DNA of 64,000 nt from Hypholoma sublateritium FD-334 SS-4 (lineage: Eukaryota > Basidiomycota > Agaricomycetes > Agaricales > Strophariaceae): positions 307,755 through 371,754 of the forward strand of contig KN817543.1 of NCBI GenBank assembly GCA_000827495.1. The letters are read 5' to 3'. Of the stretch, positions 23,966 through 35,653 are shown one piece after another. A program made the position numbers and the translations under genes. Numbering within the stretch: position 1 is the first letter of the stretch; each line of letters begins with the position of its first letter. Below the pieces are notes generated by a model, which was not told where the DNA came from, did not search any database, and saw only the letters and a list, made by a program, of their open reading frames with translations.

Positions 23966-25817
23966 ATGAATCTTGCACTTCAACACGATGTGCTCCAACA
24001 CGGCCTCATTTTCGAAAGTCATAGCTGTTCCAGCGCAGAAGGTGCGTTTAAAAGCGATTTATATAAGAGAAATACACAATTTTTTCAAATATCAGACGGA
24101 TTCAGACACCTCCAAGCACATGTAGCAACAAATGCATTTGACTCGGACCAACATTTCGATGCACCCAAATGTCACCCTAACACGCGACTCGCCGTCAGGG
24201 ATGACATAATGGCGTGGATTACCCTGGCGGTAACAAGGATCCAGTGGATCTTATGGATAAACGGCGCAGCTGGAGCTGGAAAATCTACCATCGGACGGTC
24301 AATCGTGAAACTCTGCCTCGCGCGAAGTATCCCTATTGCTTGGTTCTTCTTTTGCCGCACCGATCCCACTCGCAACAATATCAAACCACTGGTCGCAAGT
24401 ATCGCCCATCAGGTTATGCAAATAATACCCGAATTGAAAGCAATCATTATCCCAAAGATCCACGATGATCCCCTAATCTTCAAAAAATCACTGCTCACCC
24501 AGTTTAAATATCTTATATTCGACCCTCTCCGCGACATGGCAAAACAAAACATATCCCATAGTGTTCTCGTCCTCTTATTCGATGGAGTGGATGAATTGAA
24601 CGATAAAGATGACCAGATGAACTTCATCCGGACAATATCCAATTTTATGGGGTCGGAGGGATTTCACGTTATAGCATTCTTTGGAAGCCGAAACGAGCCC
24701 CAGCTCGCTTCAGTTTTCAGATCAAAAGATATTTCACGGAATCTCCTCCAGATATGTCTGGATCACAAATATTCATCAGACGCCGACATCCGTGTGTTCC
24801 TCAACGACTCTTTCTCCAGAATCAAAGAAACTCATGGTTTGAGGCATCTCCTCAAACCATGCTGGCCTACCCAAGCCGATGTGGACAACATTGTGAACAT
24901 GTCATCGGGACAATTCACATACGCATCCGCGGCTATCAGATTCATATCCACTGCAGACCTAGACCCCGCACAGCAACTTGAGATAATACGCGGACTTCGA
25001 CCACCTGGGAGGCTAACCCCATTCTCTCAGCTCGACGCACTCTACCAGCATATATTTTCTCAAGTACAAGAAAAAGAACTCATCATTGATATCCTAGCGT
25101 GGATAATAATTACTGGCGGACCAGATACCGTGTTTGGTTGTGGCTGGAGTGCCTGTGCCCTATCTCTTGGTGTGGAAGTCCATACCATATATTCTGCCTT
25201 GATAGGATTGTCTTCTGTGATCAGTTACAGGAAAGATCACGTCAAGTTCCTTCATGCTTCGCTACCGGACTTTCTATGCGACAAATCACGAGCCCAGAGC
25301 ATGTTCATCGACATTAAATCCAAAAGTACCCGGTTCGCCTTGTTTTATTTTACTGCACTACAGAATATACATGTCACTGATATCCGTAAGTTGAAATTTT
25401 TAATCAGACAATGATTCACTCTAATAATGGTATATAGACAGTGCCCTTGCTCATGCCATGATTACCGATCTTTGCATTCTCCTCAACCGTGCTGAAGTGA
25501 CCCCTGCATTGCAGAATTCCGTTACTTCATTCAATCCACACACTTTGGCACTTTGCGACCACACTACACGGGAAAAATACAATTCAGTCGTCAGGAATTT
25601 GGTAGGTTTCTGTTGATCAACGGAGACACTCTCTTACGACTAATTTTTATAGAATCTCGGTGATGTGCCAAGAAGAAAAATACACGAAAAATTATTCTTC
25701 CAATTAACTCAAAGGCTCAAAAGCTGCCCAGAGTTTTTACGGCATTACTGGCGAGTTTTCAAGGAATGCAAATATATCCGGCCTTGTGAATCGGCTCGAA
25801 ATTACGACCGCTTATGA
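23966..25817 (+). CDS. NACHT STAND NTPase, NACHT-2, without WD40 tail
   Basis: Predicted exons are 23966-24041, 24096-25385, 25438-25601 and 25653-25817, giving 564 residues in one unbroken frame. The start ATG sits in an agccATGa context and begins MNLALQH. The domain order is a short N-terminal segment with the conserved GFRHLQAHVAT block, then a NACHT NTPase with Walker A GAAGAGKS, Walker B LVLLFDGVDE and FFGSRNEP, then a helical region. The C terminus has no WD40, ankyrin or TPR repeats. Fungal NACHT proteins commonly serve in allorecognition or immune-like signalling as NLR homologues, and ATP-driven oligomerisation is the usual role. The neighbourhood contains the paralogue NACHT-1 and two hydrolase-WD40 genes. 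Whether they cooperate is inference. Confidence 0.88.
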
Positions 25818-27698
25818 TTTAAACGGTGGAAGAATGCGCCTGTAAGAGGCATGGACAAGACCACAGCGGCTACAGGCCGTTTCATCAGATTTTTATTCCA
25901 ATGTGTACCAACCGCCACGTCGGCAATGGGCTGTTCGAGGGAAAATTTCGAGACACATATGAGGAGCGCCACGCCATGCAGGATACCTCGATGTCAGAGC
26001 AGATCGCAAACAACATGGAGCTGGAGGATTGCTAGGTCACTTTCCACGAAGGAGTGACGCATTAAACGGAGCATAAATGGGCGCCACGGCGGGGGGAGGG
26101 GGCTCGCCAGGAAGAACCCGTTGGCGTATGGGCCTCACGAGATACAGAACTTTGCGACGAAGCAGAGTGCTCTGCCAGCAAAGGAATTGCGTGGAACAAA
26201 CGATAGGAATATACCCATTTAAACCAAAAGTCAGATAAGCTTTTTTGTCCCTTATTATTTCTTCATCCCTTCCGTTCCGGAGTCTTGATATTCTGTACCG
26301 TTTATTCGCTACTGATGCGTTTTTGTTGGTACTGAGTACTTGCTCAGAAAATAGTAGATGTGACATTGATTGCGTGCATGCAGGCATACATATTTCAATT
26401 ATCTTACCTTGCTCTCTCCCACTGATGTGTAGAACATGGCCAGTACCACAGCTCCGCGTCGGTAGTACTCTGCTCTCCTTTGATTTCTTTTCCACAAATA
26501 AATCTATCAGGTACAGCGAAGATGAAAATCGACGCCCGCACTGTGACGCCCGCGTCTGACCTATGCCGTCAGCGTTCTACTGCTCAGCTCCAGCTTCAGC
26601 TCAGACCGTACACCCGCGCACACGTGTAGCGTCCATGCGCTGAGTTCCCACATTTATGGCGCGTTTTGGTCCCACCCACCGACTTTTTGCGTGCTCGGCG
26701 CGCCGTGCACTTGTTCCTTCTTCTTCCTTGATACATTCCAGACACCCTCAGTATTCCCGCCTTCCTGAGACCAGTCAGAAGCCTGAACACTTGCTGAACA
26801 CTGAACAGCAGCGCGACTAGCACCCCATTTAGTGATCGTCGCGCCGCTCACTGCTGAGACAGGCATACTCTGTGCGCATACGCCCCGCTGTTATGAGGTG
26901 GGCGTGTTTGTGTTTCACCACCAACGGTGACCCCTAGGCATGCCTACCTAATCTGTGCGCGTCTGCTCCCGGGCCGGCACCCCAGCCCCTGACACTATGT
27001 AGGAAATATTGCCCAGAATCCCTTGAGAATCCCGAGGACCAAATCATGCCATTTTCAAGGCAAGACGGTATTGCAGAAATAAATAACGTTCCGTTACATT
27101 CCTCATCGTTTTCACACTATGTGGTTAAATTGTGGTCGTTTAGTCCTTCTTTTGAAGGACGTAAGCCTCAACGATCCGTCTATCGTTGATTTGATCTAGT
27201 ATATTAAGCATTCTAATATTATTCGTGTATGGAGTTTTCGAGGACCTTGGATTACTTCCTGGTGGTATGTACATCAATCATGGTACTTAGTGTAAATGAG
27301 ACAAATGGTGTTCAAGGAAGGCTCTGACATGAAACCCCCCGTTGTTCGAAACCTGGGATTTGATTCTGGTCAAAAAGTATATTCCCAACCTGAATCATGG
27401 CATGGCGCAAAAAGTAAGTAAAGTATTTTACTGATATCAGATGACAACCTCAAAAGTTCGGGCGTCGGGTCGGGCATCGGACACGTCTTTCTCCCGGTGT
27501 AAAAGCGACCAGAAAACGTTCATTGCGTCGGCACCCCAGCCCCTCAATCTTTCAAATAGAAATGTTCAGTGCTCACTGCTCCGTGGGTGGCAAGCGAGCG
27601 GCGCCGCAGACAATGTGGTCACGACGGAAAACGTGGGGCTCGGGAGAGGGGCTGCTTATGTAATCTCGTGTGAACGCTTGGCGCAAATTGGCGAATGT
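25818..27698. other. Intergenic, no gene recognised
   Basis: No reading frame with family features was found on either strand between NACHT-2 and the G-alpha gene. The sequence is of mixed composition and shows no long repeat that I could match elsewhere in the window. Confidence 0.5.
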
Positions 27699-27779
27699 TG
27701 TCTTTCTCCTTCCTCCCCACCACCACTGTCGCCTGGCGTCCCCCCACATTCGCTCCTTTCCTCCTCCTAATTCCGCAAA
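27699..27779 (+). promoter_or_regulatory. Pyrimidine-rich core promoter/5' leader of G-alpha gene
   Basis: An almost continuous C/T tract (tctttctccttcctcccc..., ending tttcctcctcctaattccg) directly precedes the ATG. Such CT blocks are typical of well-expressed filamentous-fungal genes and usually mark transcription start regions. No TATA box is evident. Confidence 0.45.
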
Positions 27780-29345
27780 ATGGGTTGTGTGCAGTCCACC
27801 GGCGTCGACGATGAAGCTAAGGCCCGTGAGTAACGTTTGTTGTGGCCCCAATCTTTGCTGAGTCACCCCTAGGCAACGACGAAATCGAGAGCCAGCTCAA
27901 GCGCGACCGCATGATGGCCAAGAACGAGATCAAGATGCTTCTCCTCGGTGCGGGCGAGTCGGGCAAGGTGCGTTTCTTTGACTTTAGTCACCGCCGCCGT
28001 ACTGACCCCGCGCAGTCGACAGTGCTGAAGCAAATGAAGCTTATTCATCACGGCGGGTACAACGACGCCGAGCGCGACTCGTACAAGGAGATCATCTTTT
28101 CGAATACCGTGCAGTCGATGCGCGCCATTCTCGAAGCGCTCCCCCAGCTCGACCTGCAGCTCGCGCCACACAACGACGCCCGGCGGGCGACGATTCTCGC
28201 ACTCCCACCGCAGATTGAGGCGGACGTTCTCCCACGGGACGTTGCGGATGCTGTTCGGGCGCTGTGGCGCGACCCCGCGGTCGCCGACGCCGTTCGCCGT
28301 GCTCGCGAGTTCCAGCTGAACGACAGCGCGGTATACTATTTCGCTGCCATCGACCGCATGGCGTCGCCTGCGTATCTCCCCTCCGACCAAGATATCCTGC
28401 GCTCGCGTGTCAAGACAACAGGCATCACGGAGACCACGTTCCGGGTCGGCGAGTTGACGTACAAGCTATTTGACGTGGGAGGGCAGCGTTCGGAGCGCAA
28501 GAAGTGGATCCACTGCTTCGAGAACGTGACTGCACTTGTGTTCCTCGTCTCCCTCTCAGAGTACGACCAAATGCTGTACGAGGACGAGAGTGTGAACCGG
28601 ATGCAGGAGGCGCTGACGCTGTTCGACTCCATATGCAACTCGCGGTGGTTCGTCAAGACCTCCATCATCCTATTCCTCAACAAGATCGATCTATTCGCCG
28701 AGAAGCTGCCTCGTAGCCCCCTCGAAGACTACTTCCCCGACTACCAGGGTGGTGCCAACTACGACGCTGCTTGCGATTACCTCCTTCACCGTTTCGTCAG
28801 CCTCAACCAGAGTGCTGCAACAAAGCAAATTTACGCCCATTATACGTGTGCAACCGACACGCAGCAGATTAAATGTGCGTCCTTTTCTCTTTCTTGATCG
28901 AACCGAGGTGCGCCGCGGGTGTGGCGGCCGGCCGGCCGGCGCGGTTGGGGCGTTGCCTCGCGACGTCGGCGGTTGCGAGGAGGTCGCTGCTCGCTGGTGA
29001 GAAAGCGATCGCTCCAGGGCGTGCCCCACATTCTCGAGCCGTCTGGTCTGGGTGAACTGGCAGGTGGGAACAGGCAATGGCGGCCCTCGCCCCTGTCCCT
29101 ATTCGTAGCGCCCGGCTCCCGGCCGTGGTGCCCGATTACCTTGTCGTTGCCTCTATTCCCAGTGGAGCTAGACGTCTTTTATCTTTTTATGGTGTTTCGC
29201 ATTCCACATCACATTTCGTCTTGACATCGGATCGTAATTGGCGCTGATGGACGCTGACCTTGTTTTGTTTTGTCTTTTAGTTGTGCTGAGTGCGATTCAG
29301 GACATATTACTGCAACTGCATCTGCGCGAGTGCGGGTTGCTATGA
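27780..29345 (+). CDS. Heterotrimeric G-protein alpha subunit
   Basis: Exons are 27780-27825, 27873-27967, 28016-28874 and 29281-29345, giving 354 residues, the normal size for the family. The N terminus MGCVQS carries Gly2 and Cys3 for myristoylation and palmitoylation. The P-loop GAGESGKS is at residues 41-48 and is interrupted by intron 2. Switch I has RVKTTG with the catalytic Arg, switch II has DVGGQRSERKKW with the catalytic Gln, and NKID and TCATDT bind the guanine base. The C terminus is ECGLL, with Cys at -4. The protein relays receptor signals at the plasma membrane, often pheromone or nutrient signals through cAMP or MAPK in basidiomycetes. The exact subclass is not assigned. The last intron is unusually long at 406 nt. 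All key residues are present. Confidence 0.95.
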
Positions 29346-31970
29346 GGTAGTTATCTGCGTGAGTGTCTGGCGCTGTCGTGGGGTGGTATGTGCGGTTGGT
29401 TTGTGGCCCGGTGCTGAGGCGGCGGGGGTATACCTGGGGTCTGTGTGATTATCTATCTATGTCTTCGGCGGCTCGTGCGGTGTCCTTAGTACATTGGCCC
29501 TTTCTTTTCTTTACTACTGCTACTTGTTCTTTCATGTGTGTGTTTTACTTTTTTCCGTGGCGCTTTGATGTTTTTTTTTGTTTTTGTTATCTTTTCTTTT
29601 TATATCTTCCGATTATGTTTTACTTTTTGACTTTGGTACATGTTACGTCCTACGCGTGTGGCCGGCGGTGCGCCCCTCCCTTCCCCCATTCTCTTCCCTT
29701 TCATCGCCACCTCTTCCCGCCACTCCTCCCCCGGACCATCCCCCCCGCGCAACACCCGCCCGCCCGCCGCCTAATTCCCCGCCACCACCCTCGCGCCGTC
29801 GACCTCATTCTATTTGATTCCTTTCCAGCCGCTTTACACCGCGAGGCGTGTTTCTAGTTAATTGTGGTAGTGGACAGGTTAAGTAATGCAAACGCGTGCG
29901 CGCGGACCGCTCTTTTGTGATTTAGCTTGTGTGTGTTGTAGGTGCGAGTAAGGGAGGTATGTTCTGTGGGCGGGGCGGGGTGTGCAATGCGGATGTGCCC
30001 GCGACCGGCGCTGTTCCAAAGGCTGCTTCGTGGGCGCGCGCGCGGCGCTCACCAAATGCCTGGAGGATGGGAATAGTCGACGAGACGCGGTCGGCGCTGT
30101 ACCGGCGCCGGGCGCATGGTATCCCGCGCAGGTCCATGTTGCTGCGGTTTCAAGTTTTGATTGGACAAGTGAGAAGGCAAATAATTCGCCGTGCTCACTA
30201 ATATAGACAGTACCGCGAGGTGGATGCTCCCATACGTATCCGCTTCTCGCGCACGAGACGGGAGATCGGCACCCCCTGACACATGCGTCTCCGCGCCTGT
30301 CCGACTGCCCCCAGATGGGGCCATGGGGCCCGTGGCGCATGGGTGGATCAGTGCACGTTGCGCGGGAGTGTGCCATTCTAGGGAAGGGAGGCGCGTTGGA
30401 GGCGCCGCAGAGCGAGGAGGTCACGTCCTACGTGGGCATAGAGGGATCGGGGTGGTGCTTTGGTGGTGCTTATTTCTATGAAACATCAGCGTAAAATCAA
30501 CGGATGGCGGGGAACTGATTTGTTTCGCAAGTATGTGCGTAACACGATTTAAGTTCAGTAATCCATGACGAGCACATTGTGAATGGGTTTGGTTGAATGG
30601 GTAGTATTTAAGTTGAGGATCTTCACTTATTGGGAAACTAAAGAGGTGCGTGCGTGAACTCTCCATACGTCTGGGATTTCACTGAGTACCAAGATTATTC
30701 CCTTGTAAGAAGCATAGGAGCAATGGGAGACGGCACGGCTGGAAGGACATCAGCAATGTCAGCACCGGGAAAGGAAGTAGGTAATTATGTAATCGATAAG
30801 CCTCAGCAGCTCGAATATAAGTATCTCGAGAACGCAGCGCATGTCGATTCCTCTAATTAGCTTTTTGTCTTTCGATACTATTTAAATTTCCATCTATAAC
30901 TTACGCACAGTTACCATTCTTATTTGAAGATGAATAATAGTCCAGAAAATGCGTGAAATAGCTCATTGAAAATGAAATAAGTATTCTGTCCCATGCTCCC
31001 AGACGCTCATGATTGCCGTTTGCGACGAACAGTGAGCAAAGACTCTGCCAAAGAGCGATGTTGAAGCCGGCGCAGGTCAGCCAAGAGGCCGTGCGAGAGT
31101 TGCGGCCCACCATCACACTTGCCATAAATCCCAGGCGTGTTTTCAGAGTCGCACATTGTGCGACTCGATCAAGGCTGGACATGAAAAGGCCTCCCTACTT
31201 ATTTGTTGTGCTGATTATAGATTTTGTCGATACTAATAAGAAAAAGTCGCACATTGTGCGAGTCTCTAATTTTAGCTCACGCTCTGTTCGTAGAATGTAA
31301 CGTGCGTACGTGCCAATACCTGGTAAAAAAAAGCGGGAAATACCTCATTGTGTCCCGCATTGGTTCCACATTTCCAATGGTGAATAAGTAGCCCACCTAT
31401 AACTCATTACAGTCGAGTATGCTGACTGGCCTAGTTCAAAAAATATTATAAGGCCCAATTATCAACTACATCTGCTCTGTGTGTGGCCAGCATCCCTCAA
31501 CGTCGAGCACGTCTCTGGATACATGACTCCCGAATAACGCCGCGGCACAACCTCACTGGTATCACTGCCTGTGTAATCCCGCCCGCTCATAACCCGCTCT
31601 ATCGCGGACGCAGCACGACACGAGCTGAGATGCGTGGGTGGCACACCTCGGGCGCAAGACGCCTGCGCCGGTGTGCGTTGCAGTGTGTCTGAAGCACTAC
31701 AACCGCAGCGTACGTGCGCCTCCGAGTCTGAGAAACTGACGCAAAGATGCAAGCGTAGTACTGCTATAGATCGCCACTAACAAAATAACCCTTGTATAAG
31801 ATAGATCAGTGGATGAGGATGATCGATGGGGAGCTCCTCTACTTTGAGAAGGAAAGCGTACCTTCTGCTGCCCCATAATGTGAGGCCCATATCTCGTGAA
31901 CGCACCTGGCCCCTTAGTAGCTTTCGCGCTTCTAGCATTAATTTTTTTGATACAAAAGATTATATACTTA
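29346..31970. other. 3' flank of G-alpha and gene-free spacer
   Basis: 29500-29840 is T- then CT-rich; an open frame of 164 codons there is Phe/Pro-rich low complexity and is judged non-coding. Two near-identical palindromic 17-bp segments lie at 31146-31166 and 31245-31262. No domain-bearing ORF was found to 32 kb. Confidence 0.5.
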
Positions 31971-32039
31971 AAACGTAAAATATTCATGAAAAAATTAAGA
32001 ACATATCCTGCTGGTGAACCAGAGTCATGGGAGGCAAAG

Positions 32040-33300
32040 AAGCAGGGCAGAACGAGACGAAGATATGATAGCGCTGTCTCCAGACACATACGCGCGCTCT
32101 CGTTCTGGGCGCAGGGAGGTCGAGGAGTCGTGTCAGCTTGATTGCTGATAGGTATAATGGGCGCCGTCCGTCATCATCGCTCCTGCTCGTGCGCCTCTCA
32201 CAGAGAACGGGCGAGGATCCGAGCCCATTCCGAGACTAAGACAAGCATTCATATTCATTTTCTATCACACTTTTGTAACACTTCTGCAACACTTCCGTTG
32301 CACTTTGGTTTGACTTTCGTTCAACTTTGTTGCACTTCCGATAAAGACATAATTAAAATTCACGGCACCTACTGATGCGTGATGGCCGGATGCCTTCGTA
32401 CCAAACATGCTACGCAGTTGACACCCATGCCGCCGCGCCGCCACCGCTTCCACCCAACTTCCACCGTGTATAAATCTTGTTTTTTTTTGTGGCAAGATAA
32501 ACTGCGCGAAACAGATGAATTCTCCGCGCGTGGAAACATGTATCTGCAACAGCTGGCGGAAACCCTACTAAAGAGTATCATTGCGTTTAACGCTCTCTTT
32601 TGCCGAGGTGAGTAGTTCATCTGTAGCTCATCGCCGATACGCTGACCGCCCTCTAGATGTAGCGCATGCTTACTGCCTGATGACGGTGTCGCCCTTCCGC
32701 CATTCCCCGCCCCGCTCAGACACTACCGGCACCCCGTACTCTAGGCTCGGCCCTGGCGACAAGCCCCCGAAAGCTGTTGCGCTCCCTTCTCCATCTTCGC
32801 CGTCCCTAAGACTGTCCTAGCCGAAACCGTCTCGCGCAGGCCCCCGCCACCGTTCTCGTCTACTCACCCAGCGTCCACGCCTCCCCTCCCGCCCCGCGCG
32901 ACCTTCGCGCAGTGCGCTCGCACCCTGCGTCGCTCGGCTGTCGCCCAATGACCCGCCGTATTTGCATCTACATCCTAGCCGCTACTCGTTCTGCAGGCGC
33001 ACGCGCATAGATAGTGTATCCATGCCGCCCACACCGTTCCGCGCGACTACGTGTCGCTCGCCGCCTCTCGCCAGATCCCAACAACGGCCACGTCCGCGCT
33101 GCGCCGTCGCGGCTGCTGCGCTTCCACCCTCCTCCTGATCGATCTATAGCACGTGTCGCCTCTCTCTTTCCTTCCATGTTTCCCTGCTTCCCTCTGCCTA
33201 CTCCTTCGTCATTTCACCTCGGCCGGCCCCGCGGGCAGCATATACGGGGGCATATTCACCGCGCCGCACCACGCGATCGCGCATGCTTCAAGCCGGAATG
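32040..33300 (-). repeat. Inner arm of large inverted duplication (right)
   Basis: Reverse-complement partner of about 19.25-20.56 kb, including the dispersed 'gtaccaaacatgc' core (on the minus strand). A degenerate run of cacttyygyaac-like units at 32265-32350 interrupts the match. No gene is recognised, and the long frames reflect GC-rich composition. Confidence 0.72.
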
Positions 33301-35150
33301 AAAGCCGGGCACTCGCCCGCTCCGTTTCCGCTCCAGCTCGTGTCCTCGCCACCTCCAGCTCGACGTCGCGGCTCGCTCCGCACCACACGTCGCCTCCCCG
33401 CATGTACGCGACCGCGGACGGAATGAAGGCCCGGACGCTGCGTGATTGCATCGCCCGACGCCCTCACAGGCGCCCGGACGCCGCGCGCGAATCTCCCACA
33501 TGCGCCGCGTGTCCACGTCGCCCCCGCCCGACCCACGCTACTGCGTCCCCTCCCTCTTTCCTTCCATATCTCCCTGCCTCCCTCTGCCACGGGCAGCATG
33601 CACGTACGCGGGTTTACCACGCCGCCCCACGCGCTCGTGCATGCCTCCAGCCGGAATGAAAACGACTGCAGCTCCCGCCCACTACCGCGAGACGCGGAGG
33701 TGCTGGCACGCTCCGTTGCGGATGCACTCCGTGCCCACGTCGTCGCCCCGCCCATCCCGTGAGACTTCGTGGCACTCCCATCTCCTGCTGCGCTCTCCCA
33801 TCGCCCAATACCCACCGTATGCGCTCACGCATAGCGTTTCCACGCTGCCCCGCCCGTCCTGCGCGACTTCCGCGCGCTGCGCTCGCACCCTGCGTCGCTC
33901 GCCCGTCGCCCAAGTTCCGCTTTACTTTCATCTGCTTCTCTCTCCCAGCTGACGCACGTTCCGCAGGCGCGATCCCTGCTGCTCTCCCTCATGCATCGCA
34001 TGACCACACCGCCCGGGCGCGTCTCGCGCAACTACGCCCTGCCCGCCTGCCTCCTGTGCGTCGCTCGCCTTCATTGCTTAATTCGCCTCCCAATCCGCGC
34101 TCCGTCCTCGGCTTCTGCTATTGAACTACCGCTTTCGAATTTCTGGACTGTCACCAGGCGGCCACGCCACGCTTCGCATCGTTCTACACCGATCCCGTCC
34201 GCGCACCAGCGTCCCATGGGACGCCAGCGCTGCAACTCATCGCGGCCCCAGCGCCTTCATTCTTTTTACGTCCTACGCTACTGCGCATCTCCTGCCTGCC
34301 TCCCCCTCCTCCCGCTCGTCCACTTTCTTCCCCGCCTCGCGCAGAACGCATGCGATCAGGTCCATATCGCACTTCGGAGCTCTTGCACACGGAATGAAGG
34401 GCGGACACTCCGCGGATGTAGCGCCCGCGCCTCAGCTGGCGCGATAGCAGAGGATATCAGCACGTAGAGCATCGTATTCCGCAGCACGCGCATGCGCACC
34501 GGCACCGACGCGCATATATGGAGCGCTCGCTCCCAGGATAAGCTGACTGCGCACCGCTTCTCGCACCGCATCGCATGGTCTGTGTGGTGTCTCCAGCGAC
34601 CCCATAGTGGCCATCCGCTCCGTCTGCGCACCGCGCCAGGCAGTCTATACGCTCCTGCAGTGCCCACTTGCGTCGCAATAAATATCAAATACTCCTTATT
34701 CCCTGCGATATCCGCTCACGCGCTCTGAGTCGACACAACGTCCGAACGTTGTCCCACGCGCATCGTCTCCCGATACCTCGTTCGACGCACCAACCACCTG
34801 CCCCGCGTCCGCTTCGCCAGCGACGTGCTTTCGGAAACTCCTCGCATCGCTCTCTGAGCCCGTAGAGATGTGCAACGCGCACCGCCGTAGTACGAGCGAG
34901 CACCGCTGGCCGTGTGCGTAGAAAACGCGCAGACGGCGCTGAAGCTCGGTGCACAGTCTGCGGGGGCCGGGCCCACCCAACGCCTCATCTTGGACGTTCC
35001 AGTGAGCATTCCGCAGGACGGCGGCGCAGAATCGCTGCGGTGTTCTCCTTGTTGTCGTACGAAGGAAGTGGGCGGACGGCGTCGATGAGTGCGATGCAGT
35101 TCTTGCGCTAGTACGTATGTACGTACATAGCATGCTCCGCGTTCAGTACT
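33290..35150 (-). repeat. Middle arm of large inverted duplication (right)
   Basis: Reverse-complement partner of 12.06-13.75 kb with the order of landmarks preserved. It contains only one unit of the GC-rich body that is tandem in the left arm. Divergence by eye is roughly one base in seven, with frequent small indels. No coding gene is seen. Confidence 0.72.
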
Positions 35151-35189
35151 TTTCAATGCCTAGTCTTTAATGAACGTAGTCTCCCTGAC

Positions 35190-35653
35190 ATCACAGCTCG
35201 CTTAGCTCGACGTTAGTGCTGCGCACGCGTTGTGAACGAATGGGTGAGGCGGGACGTGTGTGCACTTCTGAGGGATTGAGGGCAGCAGATATGCAGGCAC
35301 AATATGGCTGTAGCAGATTACTGATAATTGAATTTCTTTAATTGCGCAGCGGAGGGAGATAACCGCATGCGAACGGTGTCTGCGACTCCATCAAGCGAGG
35401 TGTATATCTCGCGACCACGCATGCCGATTCCATAGCTTTCGACGATGTAGCATTAGACTTGCCGATATTATATTTTTATACATGGTCGTGAGTGTACACT
35501 CTAACATGAAAATCGTATATAAAAACATCGACAATACTCATAGAAATTTCACAAAAATAAAAGGGTAGGTACAAGCGAGCCATAGAGGGAAATATGGTAC
35601 AAGAATGAGAGGAGAGCGCACCAATAACTACAACGACTATGTGCTACCAATAA
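35190..35653 (-). repeat. Duplicated 3' flank of DUF2235-WD40 copy B
   Basis: Reverse-complement match to 11461-11930, beginning at the stop codon and continuing well past any plausible transcript end. This shows that the gene duplication included downstream DNA. Confidence 0.8.

Noticed and set aside
29363..29857. 164-codon open frame downstream of the G-alpha gene
   Set aside because: Phe/Tyr- then Pro-rich low complexity from T- and CT-rich 3' flank; no domain, no supported introns.
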